A stretch of DNA of 64,000 nt from Rutstroemia sp. NJR-2017a BVV2 (taxonomy: Eukaryota > Ascomycota > Leotiomycetes > Helotiales > Rutstroemiaceae): contig NJPS01000070.1 in assembly GCA_002946415.1 (NCBI GenBank), positions 468,054 to 532,053 of the forward strand, written 5' to 3'. Position numbers and translations under genes: made by a program. This document shows positions 12,812 through 27,000 of this stretch, piece by piece. The number at the start of each line of letters is the position of its first letter. Position 1 is the first letter of the stretch. The notes beneath the pieces are model-generated. The model was not told the origin of the DNA. It made no database searches and was given only the letters and a program-made list of their open reading frames with translations.

Positions 12812-15800
12812 TATCTTTTAGATTAAATATTCAATCTATTTTACTTTACAAATTATATAGTATATTTAGCCAATATTTAGTTATAATATATTAGATTTAG
12901 TTTTATATACTGATACTTAGTTATTTACTTTATATATAGAAATATATATTATTATATATATTACTATTATCTCGATCTAATAGTAAATATATTATAAGAA
13001 TAAAGAATTTAATCTTTAGTTATCTTTATTTAAAAGTATTTATTATATTATATAAAAAGTAGATAATTTTAATAATAAATATTTAGTTTATTTTCGATAG
13101 ATCTTTTAGATAAATATTTGTTAATTAGATTATAGTTATAATAGTAACTATTGATATTATATCTATTATAGTTATTATTTGTTATAATTTTTAAATAATA
13201 ATATATTTATTAGCTTTATATTTGGTAAGTTTAAATACTTTTCTCTTTTTATTTTTTTTCTGAATTCTTTCTTCTCTTTTATATATTATTTTCTATTATT
13301 ATTACTATTATATTTTGTTTTCAACTATTATCTTTTTTTACAATTAATATTTTATTTCAATTATACTTATATATAATCTAGTAAAGTATTATTATAAATA
13401 GCGAAAATAGTAAAGTAAATATTTTTAATATTAATAATTAAAGTATCTTATTTATAATGAAAATAATAGTTCTTTATCTTTAGCTAGTAGTTTCTTAGAA
13501 ATAAGTTTTCTTGATTATTTATATAGATTTAACTTAGTAGTTTGAAGACTAATTAATTATTAATTATTTAAAAAATGATTTTAGAATAATTATAACTGAT
13601 TCTGAAGATAAAGTAATTACTAGTTCTTTTTATAATTTTAAAGATAAAGTAGAAAAGATATATCTTAATAATTATTTAGTAAATAGATTTTCTAGATTAT
13701 TTTTATATTTTTACTTTTCTTATCTTTATCTTTATATATTAATTTTCTTACTTTGATAAAATAATTATAAGATATTATCTATAAATAGTATCTTTATATA
13801 AAATAATCTTTTTATTGAAAATAAAATAGATAAGTTTTTAAATATTAATATTCTTTAAGATTGAGAAAATAAAATACTTTTCTAAAATAAAGATTCTGAA
13901 TTTATTAATTCTTAAAGGAAATAGATTAGTTTTGGTTATACTAGTTATATTATTATATAATTTATTGGTAGAATTATAAATAATAAATAGTTTGTTGAAG
14001 ATAATTCTATATCTATTATAGAGAATAGATCTATATCTATTATAAAAGATAGATTTATATCTATTATAGAGAATAATCCTATCTCTAAGTTTGAAGATAA
14101 TCAAATTTTGATAACAAATTCTAATAAATATATTAATAAAAATAATATAGATTCTAAATCTAGTAATGATTTATTATTATCTACTTTCTATTATTATCTT
14201 TTTATTATCTACTTTAAATTTCTTCTTTATTTTAAAACTTCTTTTATTTATTAGTTATTCTAGATTATAACTATTATTTATATCAAAAAATAGTTTTACT
14301 ATTTATCTTATTTACTTACTTATATTAAAGATAATAAATTTGAGTATCTTTATTAATATTATATCTAATCTATTATAAATAGATTTTATTCTAAATAGGA
14401 ATTTTGTAATATCAATATAATTAAGATTCGAAGTTATTATTATTTCTAATATAAGATTTATCTTTATAAATCTTTATATCTAGTATTTTAGGAAATTATT
14501 TATAGATATTTGATTTATCGATTAGATAAAGATAAGAAAGTAAAATTGGTTTATATTTATAATCTATTAAGTTAGCTAATTTATTAATTAGATTGAGAAA
14601 AAATATTATATCATTCTTTATTTGATAATAAAGTATCTTTATAATAATAAAGATAATATTATTAAAGATACTAAAATAAAGAAATATAAAATTAATAAGA
14701 TAAATACTAAGAATTGGAGAAGAAGTTATATAATAATTATTTATTTTTAAGAGATATTATTAAAAGTAATAAGTAAATTTATTCTATTTATTTATAGATA
14801 ATAATTATTTTATAGGTTTTTTATTTAATTAGTAATTAATTTTGCTTTAAATAGTTAGAACTGATATTCTAGTATATAATTTAACAAAATATTATAGATA
14901 TACTTTATTATCTTTATATCTTGGTAATAAATAAATTATTTGATTTTTTCAATCTTACTTTAGATATCTTATAAATTAAGTAATATTCTGAAATATTCGA
15001 AATTTTATCTAATAAGGTTCTTAGTTAATCTATTTACTAATATATTATTAATAAAGAGATAAATAATATCAAAGTTTTTCTTTTTATATTCCTATCTCAA
15101 CTATATATTCTAGATATCAATATATCGAAGTTTTGTTAAAATTTATTTATTTGTTTCTATAACTAACTAGATTATTTATATATTATTATAATAGATTATA
15201 ATAGAATTCTCGATTTATAAATTAATCTTTTTAAATAATCTTATTATTACTATAATCTCTTTAATAATATATTCTATATCAAATAATTCTATTTCGATTA
15301 TAGATATAATAATAGTATCTTACTAAATAGCTTTCTATAAAATTAATTTACTAAATAAGTTTATAATATATTCTTGAAATAAATATCTAGTTATTTGATT
15401 ATCTATAAATAATATATCTGATATAATTAAGAATTGAGTTATATAATCTATATTATATTCGATTACTAAGAACTATATTCTTTATAAATAATAAATATAA
15501 TAATTAGTAGTTTTAATATAGATTTAGCTTAGGTTGATTAGATAATAACTAAGTTATAATATTATAAATACTATATCTATTTATAGAATAATTACTATAT
15601 ATAGAATTAAACCAACTTTTTTCTAAAATTCCTTGATTTTGAATAAATAAACTATTTCGATATTTTTTCTAAACTCAATAACTAGAAGTAATATTAAAAT
15701 TAGTTATTTATCAATTTGGTTAAATTTATATATAATCTTCTTAATATAAATATTATAAACTAGTTATAGTTTCTTTTATTATCGATCTTTAAGAATCTAT

Positions 15801-18800
15801 ATATCTAGAAACTAAATTATATCTCCAAGTTCTCGAAACTTATATATAGTTTTGATTCTCTTAATAAATATTTTAATAATTTATTTATCTTTTTTATAAT
15901 AGAGTATTTGGAAGTTATTAATAATAAAAAATAAAAATTTTTCTATTATAGTATAGATAGATATATAGTTCTTCTTTATAAAAGATTATTTCTAGAGATA
16001 TTAATATAATAATAAAATCCTTGAACTAAATAGTAGATAAGTTTTATAATTTATAGAAAATATAATTAATAATAATATATATTTCTAAAGTTTGATATTT
16101 ATCTAGTAATCTATAATATACTAGTTTACTATTTAGATTATATAGTATATTTATAAATATATTGATTATATCAAACTATTTACTTTCGAGATCAAGTTTG
16201 GTTATAATTATTATAATAATTCTAAAGAAATATAATATAAAGATAACTATATAGATAAATTCAATTATATTTTTTATTTGAAGATTATCTCTAATTACTA
16301 ATTAGAATTAATATTATATTATATAATCTTTCTAATTTGTTTTATAATCAAATATCTATTTTAGTAAAATAGATTTGATTATTACTAAGTTAAATAAGAT
16401 TTCTTATTAAGTATTATATAATATAAATACTTTAATCTCTTAATTATAGTTTTCTTTAAACCAATATTCAAAAAGATAATCTTATAATTAATAGTAATAT
16501 TTAGATAATTTGGCGATATTATTTATATAGATTCAAGATAATAATTGAAGTTATAATTCGATAATCTTAGGTTTTTGAATAATAACTATTATAATAATAT
16601 TATATAGAATTATATATTAGTTTTATTTCTTATTCTTATCTATCCTAAACTAATTAGGTTATAAGATAGAATAAAAGTTATTAAATAGATTAATATTTTG
16701 ATTTTCTAAATACTAAATAATCAAAATACTAATGAAAATATAAATATATTATTCTTTATATTTGGATTTAAGATATTAAATTTATCTATTTTTCTATTAA
16801 TTAGATATTTGGATCTTAATAAACTAAATAGAATCTCGATTTAGAATGATTTTTCGGTAAGATATAACAATTTCTAGTTAAGATTATTTTAATATTTATT
16901 TTAGTAAATAATTAGGAAAAGAATCTAGAATTCTCTTAATTAGGTTTGAAAATATATCGATTTTTATAAAAGTAATTTCTTCTTTAATTTATAACTAAGC
17001 AACTTTATAAAGATAAATATATTTTAGAAATAATAATCTATTTTCTATATTATTATTGTTATAATCAAACTATATAGATATTTATATTAATAGTAAATAT
17101 CTTATTTGATTTAAATTAATAGATTTATTATCTAAACTATTTATATATACCTTATAAAGTATATTTATAATATTAGTAAATTCAAAATCTATAATAATAA
17201 TAGATTTATTCAAATTAATATTATCTTTATCTTAGTATTTATAACTATTTCTATTTCTAAATATTAATATTATATATATTATAATATCTATTATATTATC
17301 ATTCTTTGAATTATTAAATCTTTACTAAATAAATAAATAGTTTTTAATTCTTTTTTCTATAATAGAAAGAAATAAATCTTCTTTTAGTAGTTATATATAA
17401 ATTTGGTTTTTAATTTCTTTATCTATAATAGAAAGATATAAATCGATTTTTAATAATCCTTTATCTTAAATAGATAAATATAATTCTTTTATATTTAATT
17501 CTTTATCTAATATAGATAGATTTGGTTCTTTTATTTATAGTTCTTTATTATTATTTAGATAATCTAGTATATTATTAGATTTAAAACTATTATTCGATCT
17601 TTTATTATTATCTTCACTAATAATATTTATCTTTAAGATCGAAAAATAACTTAATATAATATTTTGATTTTCTAATAAAATAGAGAATTATAAGATTTCT
17701 ACTATAATATCTATTTAGTAAACTATATTATTACTTTCTAAAATAGATCTATTTAGTTAAAGATCTATTTTTTGATTAAGTTTATAAATAAGTTCTATAG
17801 TTTAATCAATTAATAGTATCAAATTAGATTTATTTTTATAGAAATATATTAGTTTTTTGTTAAATATAATATTTCTTATAATAATAACTTATTTGAATTA
17901 TAATATTTATATTCTATAAATTAATATTCTTGAGATATAACTTACTAGATAATCAATATATATTCTAGAATTTAATTTATATTATTTTCTCTTTTTATTT
18001 ACTTCTCTATTCTTATTTAAAGAATAAATTTAATATTTATAATAGTAAATTCTATTCTAATTAGATCGAAAATCTGAAGTAATTTAGATAACTAATATAA
18101 AGTTATATTAGTAAAAATATAATCAAAACTATAATTCAAATACTTTATTTAGAATCTTGAAATCTTGTTTTTAAAGTAAACTAATATTATAAAGATAAAT
18201 AATAATCTGAATAATTTCGACTTAAAGGTTCTTTAATAAATTTATATTTAGATATATTTTAATTATTTTTATAATTACTTCTTAATCAGTTTATTTTATA
18301 ATTTCGTTCGATTTATAAATATTGGATAAAGATAATTCAATTTCGATATTTTATTTTATAATCTATCTCTAATATAGAGTTGTATTTATAGTTGAAATAA
18401 TAAAGATATCGTTATCTTATTTAATTATATAAATTACTAATCTATACTAATATTATATCTAAACCTCGAATATAGTTATTATATTAAATATCTTAAAATA
18501 TAATTTCTAATATAATAGGAATCTGAAGAGTTTTCTATTAAATATTTCTTTGATTAATAATAACTATAATATTCTATTATATAAATTTGGAAAGTCGAAT
18601 AAATCTTATATAATCTTATAAAATAGTTATAAAGAAAATTGATTATTTAAATTATATTTGATAATTTACTTAATATATATTTATATATAATCCTTATAGT
18701 TAATATATTTTAAATCTTTAATTCAAATACTTTTTATAGAATATATAAGTTTTTTAAATATCTTTTATCTTAAATAACTAGTTTAGTTATATTATCAGTT

Positions 18801-20898
18801 TATATTATCTTCTCTTAGTAGTAAAAAATCTTTTGATTTATAATATAAATAATAGATTTTATAATTCAATATTAGATATATTATTATAGAATTACTTATT
18901 AATATACTTGATAAGATAATTAGATAGAAGATAGAAGATTTCTTAAATTCAAAGAATATTAAATTAAACTTATATTTCAAATTAGCTATAATAATATTTA
19001 ACTTTAATATTCCAATTCTCAAAATATTATCTAGTCTATAAATCTATAAATTCAAATTATAAAGTCGAGTTTCTGAAATGCTATTGATATAAAAACTAGA
19101 TATTAAAACTATATTTATAAAAACCAGATTTTTAATATTGGGTCTATATATATTATAAAGATAATTTTTGATTATATATATTCTATAGTTTATAATATCG
19201 AGAGAGAAGATTTTATATTCTATAATATTATTTAAAGTTATTTGATTATATTTACTACTATCTAGAAAATTAATATTATTAACCAAATATATAACTCTAT
19301 AGTTATCTAAAAAGATACTATCTATTAGATAATAGTAATTAGTAATAATTAGTATAATATAGATTTCTATATTATCAATCTTCTTAACTAACTATAAATT
19401 AATAATTATATTAATAATCTTCTTAGAAAATAGTAATAGAACTATATTATTAGTTTGATTATTAACTTTATATCCTTTATTAATAAGTATAATATATAGA
19501 GAGTTCTAATATAGAAGATTAAGATATTCCAAAATTGTTTTAATATCTTATTTAGTTAAGATATTATTTTTTTTTATAAAGATTTTCTTCTAGATTACTA
19601 AGAAAAGATATTTATAATCTTCGAATATCTATTTATATTTACTAATTTCTAGTTTTTCTATTTATTATATATAAAATTGATATAAATATTTAATTTGAAT
19701 AGAATTATTGATTTTTTGATATCTATAAAATTATCTTCTTAAATTTGATTCTTTATCTTTATTATCTAGATTATTATTAATATAATTATTCTTTTGAAAA
19801 CTATTATTCGAATTATTTACTAAGTTAGTAAATATAAAGATTATTTTACTTTTTGGATTCTTTATATAGATAATAACTAGATTTCCGAAAATAAAACTAT
19901 ATTATTTCAAAATTATAATAGATTTTCCTAGTTAAATATTTGTAATTACTTTATTAAGCTAATTCTTAGTTTATAGAGAAATTATCTTTTTATATATTAT
20001 TTTAAAGAAAATTATAATATTAAAGATTTCTTCGATATTAGAGATTTTATAAATAGAAATTTATATAAATACTTTATTCTATTTTAGATATTATTAGTTA
20101 GAATCGATTATACTATATTTTGTTTAGTTAAATATATTGAGATATTCGAATTATACTTTGTTTAGAATAATTATATCTATTAAAATAAGATATTTTTTGA
20201 GAGAAATAATTATTTCTTTAAAAATAATTTTAGGAAAGTTATTTTCTTCGAAGGAAATATCTAGTATATATATATTATCTACTATATTAATAATCTATTA
20301 ATATACTTTTTTAAATATTTTATAATGAATATTATAATTAGCTTTGAATTTACAATATTCTTTTTCGAGAATTAAATAAAAATCTTTGATATTATCAAGA
20401 ATAGTTAGTTATAGTTATATTAATAATACTAACTAATTAGTTTTTCTATTCGATTTTGGAATATTAGAAGTATTATTTATAGTATTAGTTATAATAATAT
20501 CTTTAATAGTTTCAGTATATTCCGAGAGTATTTATTTATACTAAATATAATATTTATAATCTTCTCTAGATATAAATTAAACTAGAGTTAGTATAGTAGA
20601 TAAAGTAATAATAAATTAATTAATCTATTTCTTGGATTTAGTAAAGTTGATTGAATTCTAGATATTATTAATTTGGTAAATTCGCCAAAATTAGAGATAC
20701 TATATTAGTTAGTCTGATCTAGTAACTAATTTAGTTTTATTAATATCTTTAGATATAATAATCTTAGATAAATAGAATAATAGAATTAGTTTGATATAAT
20801 AATTATATAAAAAGTAAATAAGATAAATAAGGATATTTATAAATAATAGTAATTATATATAATAAAAGAGTTTTACTAGACCGAGTTTATAATTATTA

Positions 20899-21211
20899 TA
20901 TTATAAATACTTTATAACCAATTTGTAAAGAGAGAAATTGAGATAATAAAATCAATTAATTATTTTCTATCTAATAATCTTTTCACAAATATTTATATTT
21001 GATTAATAATTATTATATTCTCCGAACTCGAAGAAGAAAAGAAGACTTTTATTTTGGAATAATCTATTAAATTAGTATTTCTAAGTTATAGTTTATAGCT
21101 TTTATAATTCGGAAAATATAATTATTTAGATTAGATTATTAACCGATTTGATTAGTTAATCCAATCTATTTATATCTAGTTTCATTAGCTTTATTACTTA
21201 TTTCTATAATA
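20899..21211 (-). repeat. Copia LTR (right, 5' LTR of the minus-strand element)
   Basis: 313 bp partner of 12499-12811, followed by the target duplication TATTA. Differences from the left LTR are mostly C/T and G/A. Confidence 0.85.
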
Positions 21212-21216
21212 TATTA

Positions 21217-22288
21217 TTATTAAAAAAGAAACTTAGATTACTTTATAAATATTTTAATAAGAATTTAATAAAAGAATTTAATAAAAAATCCATTTTATTT
21301 ATAAAAATATTAATTTTCTTTATATTAAAGAAAGAAGATAAGAAAGAAAAATTAATTATCAACTATTATAAATTTAATATTATTATTATTAAAAATCGAT
21401 ATTTGTTATTATTAATTAATAAATTATAAAATTGAATTAGAAAAGTTAAATATTTTATCAAATTAAATTAATATATAGAATTCAATCTAATCTAAATTAA
21501 AAAAGGAAATAAATAGAGAATAATATTTTATATATAATATAGATATTATAAATATTAAATTATATTTTTTAGATTTACTAATATATTAGTAATATATATA
21601 TATTTAGTTAATAATTTATTAAGATAATATCTTAATAACTATTATATAATATATTTAGATAATATCTTGATTTTTATTAAGATCTTTAAAGAATATATCA
21701 AAATTATATAAAAGATATTATAGATTTTGATAAATATAAATATTTTATTTAAATCTTCGAAATATAAATTCTATATTATTAAAATCGAATTTTTAGAATA
21801 AATTATTAGGATTTATAAATTTAAAATAAATCTAAAAAAAATAAAAGAAGTTTTAGAAGAGATATATATTTATTATAGTTAAAGAAATATAATTATTTTT
21901 GAGATTTGCAAATTTCTATAAATAATTTATTAAAGATTATTCGAAAATTATAATATTATTTATAAAGTTAACTAAGAAAAATCAAAAGTATAAATAAAAT
22001 AATATAATATAAAAGATATTTGATATTCTTAAATAGATCTTTATATAAATATTAGTTTTTATTATATTTGATTTAGAATTATTAATTATTATTAAAATAG
22101 ATATATTAGATTATATATTAGATATAATTTTTAACTAACTAAATAAAAATAAAAAATTATAACTAATAATATATTATTTTAGAAAATTATAATTAGCAAA
22201 ACTGAATTATAAAATATATAATAAAAAGTTATTTATTATTATTAATACTTTCAGAAAATAAAAAGTTTATTTTAAAAAATCTAAATAT
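21217..22288 (+). mobile_element. Ty3/Gypsy family B: reverse transcriptase and RNase H start
   Basis: The plus frame resembles Gypsy reverse transcriptase: an L-Y-K-Y-x-N-K-N-L stretch, the KNRYLLLLINKL region, a KYFIKL segment, YLDNILIF where YLDDILIY is expected, then an EFLE/IKVNLKKI region and the first part of RNase H. Many TAA/TAG codons make it dead. The frame is cut at 22288 by the small LTR element and resumes at 24312. Confidence 0.8.
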
Positions 22289-22293
22289 ATATA

Positions 22294-22484
22294 TAACAAT
22301 CTTTATCTAATTATATCTATAGCTAATCTACAAATATTTATAAATATATATATTACTAATCTATATAAGAATCTACTTTTTCTATTTATAATTAGTTCTA
22401 TAATTTGATATTCTAAAGTCGAATTTATTTTATATAATATATTTCTTCTAAACTATACTATATATATTATAAGGATTTGTTATA
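22294..22484. repeat. Left LTR of the nested 2-kb element
   Basis: 191 bp aligned to 24116-24306 at a constant offset of 1822 bp; it ends in the shared GGATT(T/C)GTTATA. Confidence 0.75.
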
Positions 22485-24115
22485 TTATATCAAATTCTTT
22501 ATATTTATATATAATATCTCTTTTTATTTAAAGAAATACTAAATATTTATTCAGAGAAGTATCTATATATAAATTATATCTAAAGATAATTATTTCTTTA
22601 TAATTTCTATTAAAAACAAAAGTCTCCAACTTCTGATTATAATTTAAGATCTAAAAGTTTAGAATTAGTATATTCTTTTTGAAGAAATAGTAATAGAAAG
22701 ATATAATCTATATAGTATATTAGGATTTATCTTCAATCTTCTTAAATAGAATTTATTTAATTCTAAATATAATTATAATTAGTTATAGTTTTTAAATTAT
22801 TTCTATAAACCGATAATAAAATATTAATATTTATTTTCTATATTATATTATATAATACTTCGATTTCTATTTAATTCAAATCTATCTTATTCTTTCTTAA
22901 TCTATATAAATAAATAAATTACTTTCTACTTTCGATTTCTTCTTTCTAGTTCTCGATTTATATAATATAAATAAATTACTAATTATCTCTTTTTCTCTAG
23001 ATCTAGCTAATATAGATTATCCCGATTTATTTCTACTTAAATTAAAATTATTTCGAGATCTCTCTATTTATTTCTTTTCGATCTTGAACGAAATAATCTA
23101 ATTTGCCCGAAAAAAAAATCTTTTATTAATATTATATTTATAAATCTAATACTATTCTTTAAAGCTAAATTTAATCTATTTAACAAAATAGAATTTATTT
23201 CTTTTAAATAGCTAGCTAGTTTTTATATAATCCAAATTATCAAATCTTATTTCACTTTATAATAGATCCGAATATAATTCTTATAGAGCTCCAAGAGATT
23301 ATATATTATATATATAATAAAATCACTTTTCTATATAAGTAATTTATTACTATTTCGGCTATTATTTTATTATTTATTATTCCTATTCCTTTTCGATCAA
23401 AGTTTTCGCTACTATATTCTAATAAATTTATTAGTAATATCTATAAATATAATATAATAACTTATTTCTATTAAGATTAAACTAGTAATCGATAGTTTAA
23501 CTATTAGTAATTCAGTTATTTAATTCAACTATATCTTCTTGAACCTTAAATCCAATATCTAATCTATTATACTTCTCTAATTTAAAGTAGATAAATTAGA
23601 TTATTATATAATTCTAACTTCTCTTTCTTATATCTATATAAACTTATATAAGATTTGCAAAATAAAGGATTATCTAAATTATCTTAGTTAAAAATCAGAT
23701 TTGCTAAATATTTATATTACTAAATATAAGTATTTAGTTAACAAAACTTATATAAACTATTATCTAGAAGATATAAAGATCGAGGTTTTCTATAAAGAAC
23801 TATCTAAAGTAATATAAAAGTAGTTAATTAAAAAAGATTCGGAATTTATAACTCTAACTAACTATATTATATATATTCAACAAATAATTAGCTTTTTATC
23901 TATTTTTCCCTTTACTTCCTAATTTACTATTATATATCTATCTCTAACTATATACTAATAATACCTTTTTAGCTATTTCTGTTATATCTTCTTAGCTAAT
24001 TTATTTAGAGATCTAATAGATATTAATATATTTAAAATAATAAAGAAGAATTAAATAGTTTTCTTTTATTTCTTTTATTATTCGAAGATAAATTCTATTA
24101 AAAAGAAGGATAATA

Positions 24116-24306
24116 TAATAATCTTTATCTAATTATATTTATAACTAGTTTGTAAATACTTGCAAATATATATATTACTAATCTATATAAAAATCTATTT
24201 CTTCTATCTATAATTAGTTCTATAATTTGATATTCTAAAATTGAATTTACTTTATATAATATATTTCTTCTAGACTATATTATATATATTATAAGGATTC
24301 GTTATA
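24116..24306. repeat. Right LTR of the nested 2-kb element
   Basis: Partner of 22294-22484; followed by the ATATA target duplication and then by resumed Gypsy B RNase H sequence. Confidence 0.75.
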
Positions 24307-24311
24307 ATATA

Positions 24312-26100
24312 ATCTAGATTTATTTAGATTATAAGAATTTAATATATTTTATAATAACTAAAATTTTAAATAGATAATAGATATAATAAATAGAAATACT
24401 AACTATATATTACTTCAAAATATTATATATTAAAGAAAACGAAAATATTAGAATAAATATATTTAATAAAAAACTTAAATATTTAGAAAATAAAATATAT
24501 AAATTATATATAATATTTTATTAAAAAGGAGATTTATTAATATTCAACTTAGTTTAACTAATTATAATAATATTATTTTATAATAATTATTTGGAGAAAT
24601 AAATATAAAGATATTATAAAAATAATTCAATTATAAAATAAATATTAGAAAAGCTAGATAAAGGATTTATAAATCAAAACAAAATTATATATTTTTATAA
24701 GAAAATATATATCTTTTCGATTCTAGCTAAATAATTTATTTAGAAATAATATAAACTATTAGTTTATAGATATTAAAGAATTACGAAAATATTTATAAAG
24801 ATAAAAACAAATTATTATTTTCTATAAATAAAGAAAATAAGTAAAGAAATTATCAGAAATTATAATATCTATATATAGAATAAAACTTTATAATATATTT
24901 TATATAGTTAACTTAAAAATCCAAATATATCTTCTTAATTATAGAAATCTATTATATAAAACTTTATAATTAAATTATTATTTTTAAAAAACCTAATTAT
25001 AAAAATAATATATAACTTTATTCTAGTAATTATAAATCGATTAACCAAGTTTGGATATATAATTCTATAAAAAGAAAATAATATAACTAAAAACTTAATT
25101 TATATATTTTTATAAACGATAATTAATATATATAGTATACTAAAAGAAATCATTTTTGATTAAGATAAATTCTTTATATCAAAATTTTAATAGATATTTA
25201 TAATATTATTAGAAATTAAAAAAAAGTTTTTAATAATATTTTATTTATAGATAAATAATTAGATAAAATAACTAAATCAAATTATAAAATAGTATTTATA
25301 TTATTATATAAATTATCGATAAAACAATTAAATAGAATTACTACTATTTATATAATTTATATATAATATATCTGATATTATAATAATAAATATATTATTA
25401 GTATATACTAATTTTAAATTCGAATTAAAAATATATAATATTCAACTTCTAAATATAATAAATTCAGATATTAATATAATAAAGATAGAAGATTTAAAGA
25501 ATTTATATAAATAACTATTATTTAATATCAAGTTTATTATATAACAAACAATATAATATTATAACTAGAAATATAATATAGAATTAATATTTAAAAAAGA
25601 AAATAAAATTTACTTCTTTAAACAAAATATTAATACGAAAAAATCAAATAATAAACTAAATTATAAGAAATTAGAATTCTATAAAATTAATAAAATAATT
25701 GAATTAATCAATTACTATCTAAAATTGTTATAAATAATAAATATATATTTAGTATTTTATATTTCATTTTTTGAACTAGTATTATTAGAAATATCAAATA
25801 TATTTTATATCGAAATTAAACTAATTAATCTAAATACTAAATACAAAGTTGAAAAAATATTAAATCAAAAATATATTAGAGAAAAGCTTTATTATTTAAT
25901 CAAATAAAAAGAATATCTATATTTGGAAAATATATAGAAATCAATTAGGAATCTAAATTATTTATAAAATTTAGAGAAATTTTATTTAAAGAACTTTCAA
26001 TTTCTAATTAAATAATCAATTTAGAATTATTTATTGAAAAAAATTCGAAAATCGAAAAATCGATTTTAAAAAAACTAAATATCTAAAAAACTTATTTAGT
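24312..26100 (+). mobile_element. Ty3/Gypsy family B: RNase H end, integrase, chromodomain
   Basis: The frame resumes with the KNLIYF...TKILNR part of RNase H, then an ENIR-[AI]-[DN] stretch at the RNase H end. Integrase-like sequence follows. At about 25680-25990 the frame ends in a pattern typical of chromoviruses: KLDYKKL, then the VFHISL-like segment, then YKVEKILNQKYIREKLYYLI, a recognisable chromodomain. RIP stops interrupt all of it. The 3' LTR is not resolved. Confidence 0.72.
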
Positions 26101-27000
26101 TTATTTAGTTTATTTTTTTTTTTGTTTCTCTTTTTCTTCAAACTTCTCTAGTATATTTATTATATATAGATTATATTATAATATTTTTCTAGTTTTCTTT
26201 TTTAGTTTTTATTATTATTTCTTTAAATAAAAAATCTTAATTATAGTTTCTTTCTCTTTAGTTTCTAAATAAACTTTTTTATATTATATTATTATTTAAA
26301 AAGAAGTAGAAATTCTAAATATATTATAAAAATTATAATTAATATTTTTAATATATTCTCTATAATAATCTATTTTAGAAAGAATATAATATTTTATATT
26401 GTTCTTAAAATAATGAAAATATTTTATTAATATTATCTTTTCTTTTTTCTTTATCTAAAAATAAATTAAATAATAATTTCTTAAAGATTTAGATAATTCT
26501 TTAAATATAATAAAGAAAAAAAAAATAAAATATTTATTAGAAATCTAAATAAATACTTTATATTATTATAATAAATATTGAGATAATATTAAATTAGAAA
26601 AAGGATAATATTATAATATATTTAAATAGAAGTTTAAAGATTTTAAATTTAAAAAATAGTTAATTATTATTTAATAAAATCAAACTATTATATAAAAATT
26701 ATATAATAAAATAAAGTTTAGATATCTATATTTATAATTATCAATATATTTTTATAAAGAATAATATTATAAAAATAAGATATTAGAAAATAGATAGATA
26801 TTAAAATAATTAATAATATCTTTAATAGAACCTTAGATTAGAATTATATAATATCTTAATAGTTCTAGTAATAAGAATTAATAAAACTAATAAGATAATA
26901 AAAAATAAAGATTTATATAACTAGATAGTTTTCTTTAATATATAGAGTTTTATATTTAATAATAATTATTATTTATTTATCTATTATTATAATTATAATC
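26101..27000. other. AT-rich degenerate sequence, unassigned
   Basis: Contains the expected position of the Gypsy B 3' LTR and T-rich tracts, but I could not match any part to another sequence in the window or to a protein. Confidence 0.5.

Larger units (their letters stand above)
12499..21211 (-). mobile_element. Ty1/Copia LTR retrotransposon (minus strand)
   Basis: Two 313-bp LTRs (12499-12811 and 20899-21211) flank 8.7 kb; both sides carry TATTA (12494-12498 and 21212-21216). Coding sense is on the minus strand. The frame at 19286-19044 and the one after it resemble the region downstream of a Copia aspartic protease active site. Around 16200-15600 the minus frame resembles Copia reverse transcriptase (DLESK, then FIN-LYN, VYYRL), ending in FYY-stop where FYVDD is expected. 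All frames are broken by RIP-type stops. The span of about 1.7 kb between RT/RNase H and the left LTR is unexplained. The element lies inside Gypsy B. Confidence 0.85.
22294..24306. mobile_element. 2.0-kb LTR element nested in Gypsy B
   Basis: Direct repeats of about 191 bp (22294-22484 and 24116-24306) bound a 2-kb unit flanked on both sides by ATATA (22289-22293 and 24307-24311). The surrounding Gypsy B RNase H frame stops at the left edge and continues at the right edge, which supports an insertion. The 1.6-kb interior is less AT-rich than its host but shows no protein I recognise, so it may be a non-autonomous LTR element. Confidence 0.75.

Noticed and set aside
13838..14104. 88-codon minus-strand frame with a repeated YNRYRSI-type pattern
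   Set aside because: Lies in the RIP block inside the Copia element; the repeat comes from an AT-rich tandem (TATCTATTATAGA). No family resemblance.
18795..19286. Two minus-strand frames of 75-80 codons as separate genes
   Set aside because: They fit the region after the protease of the dead Copia element and are annotated as part of it.
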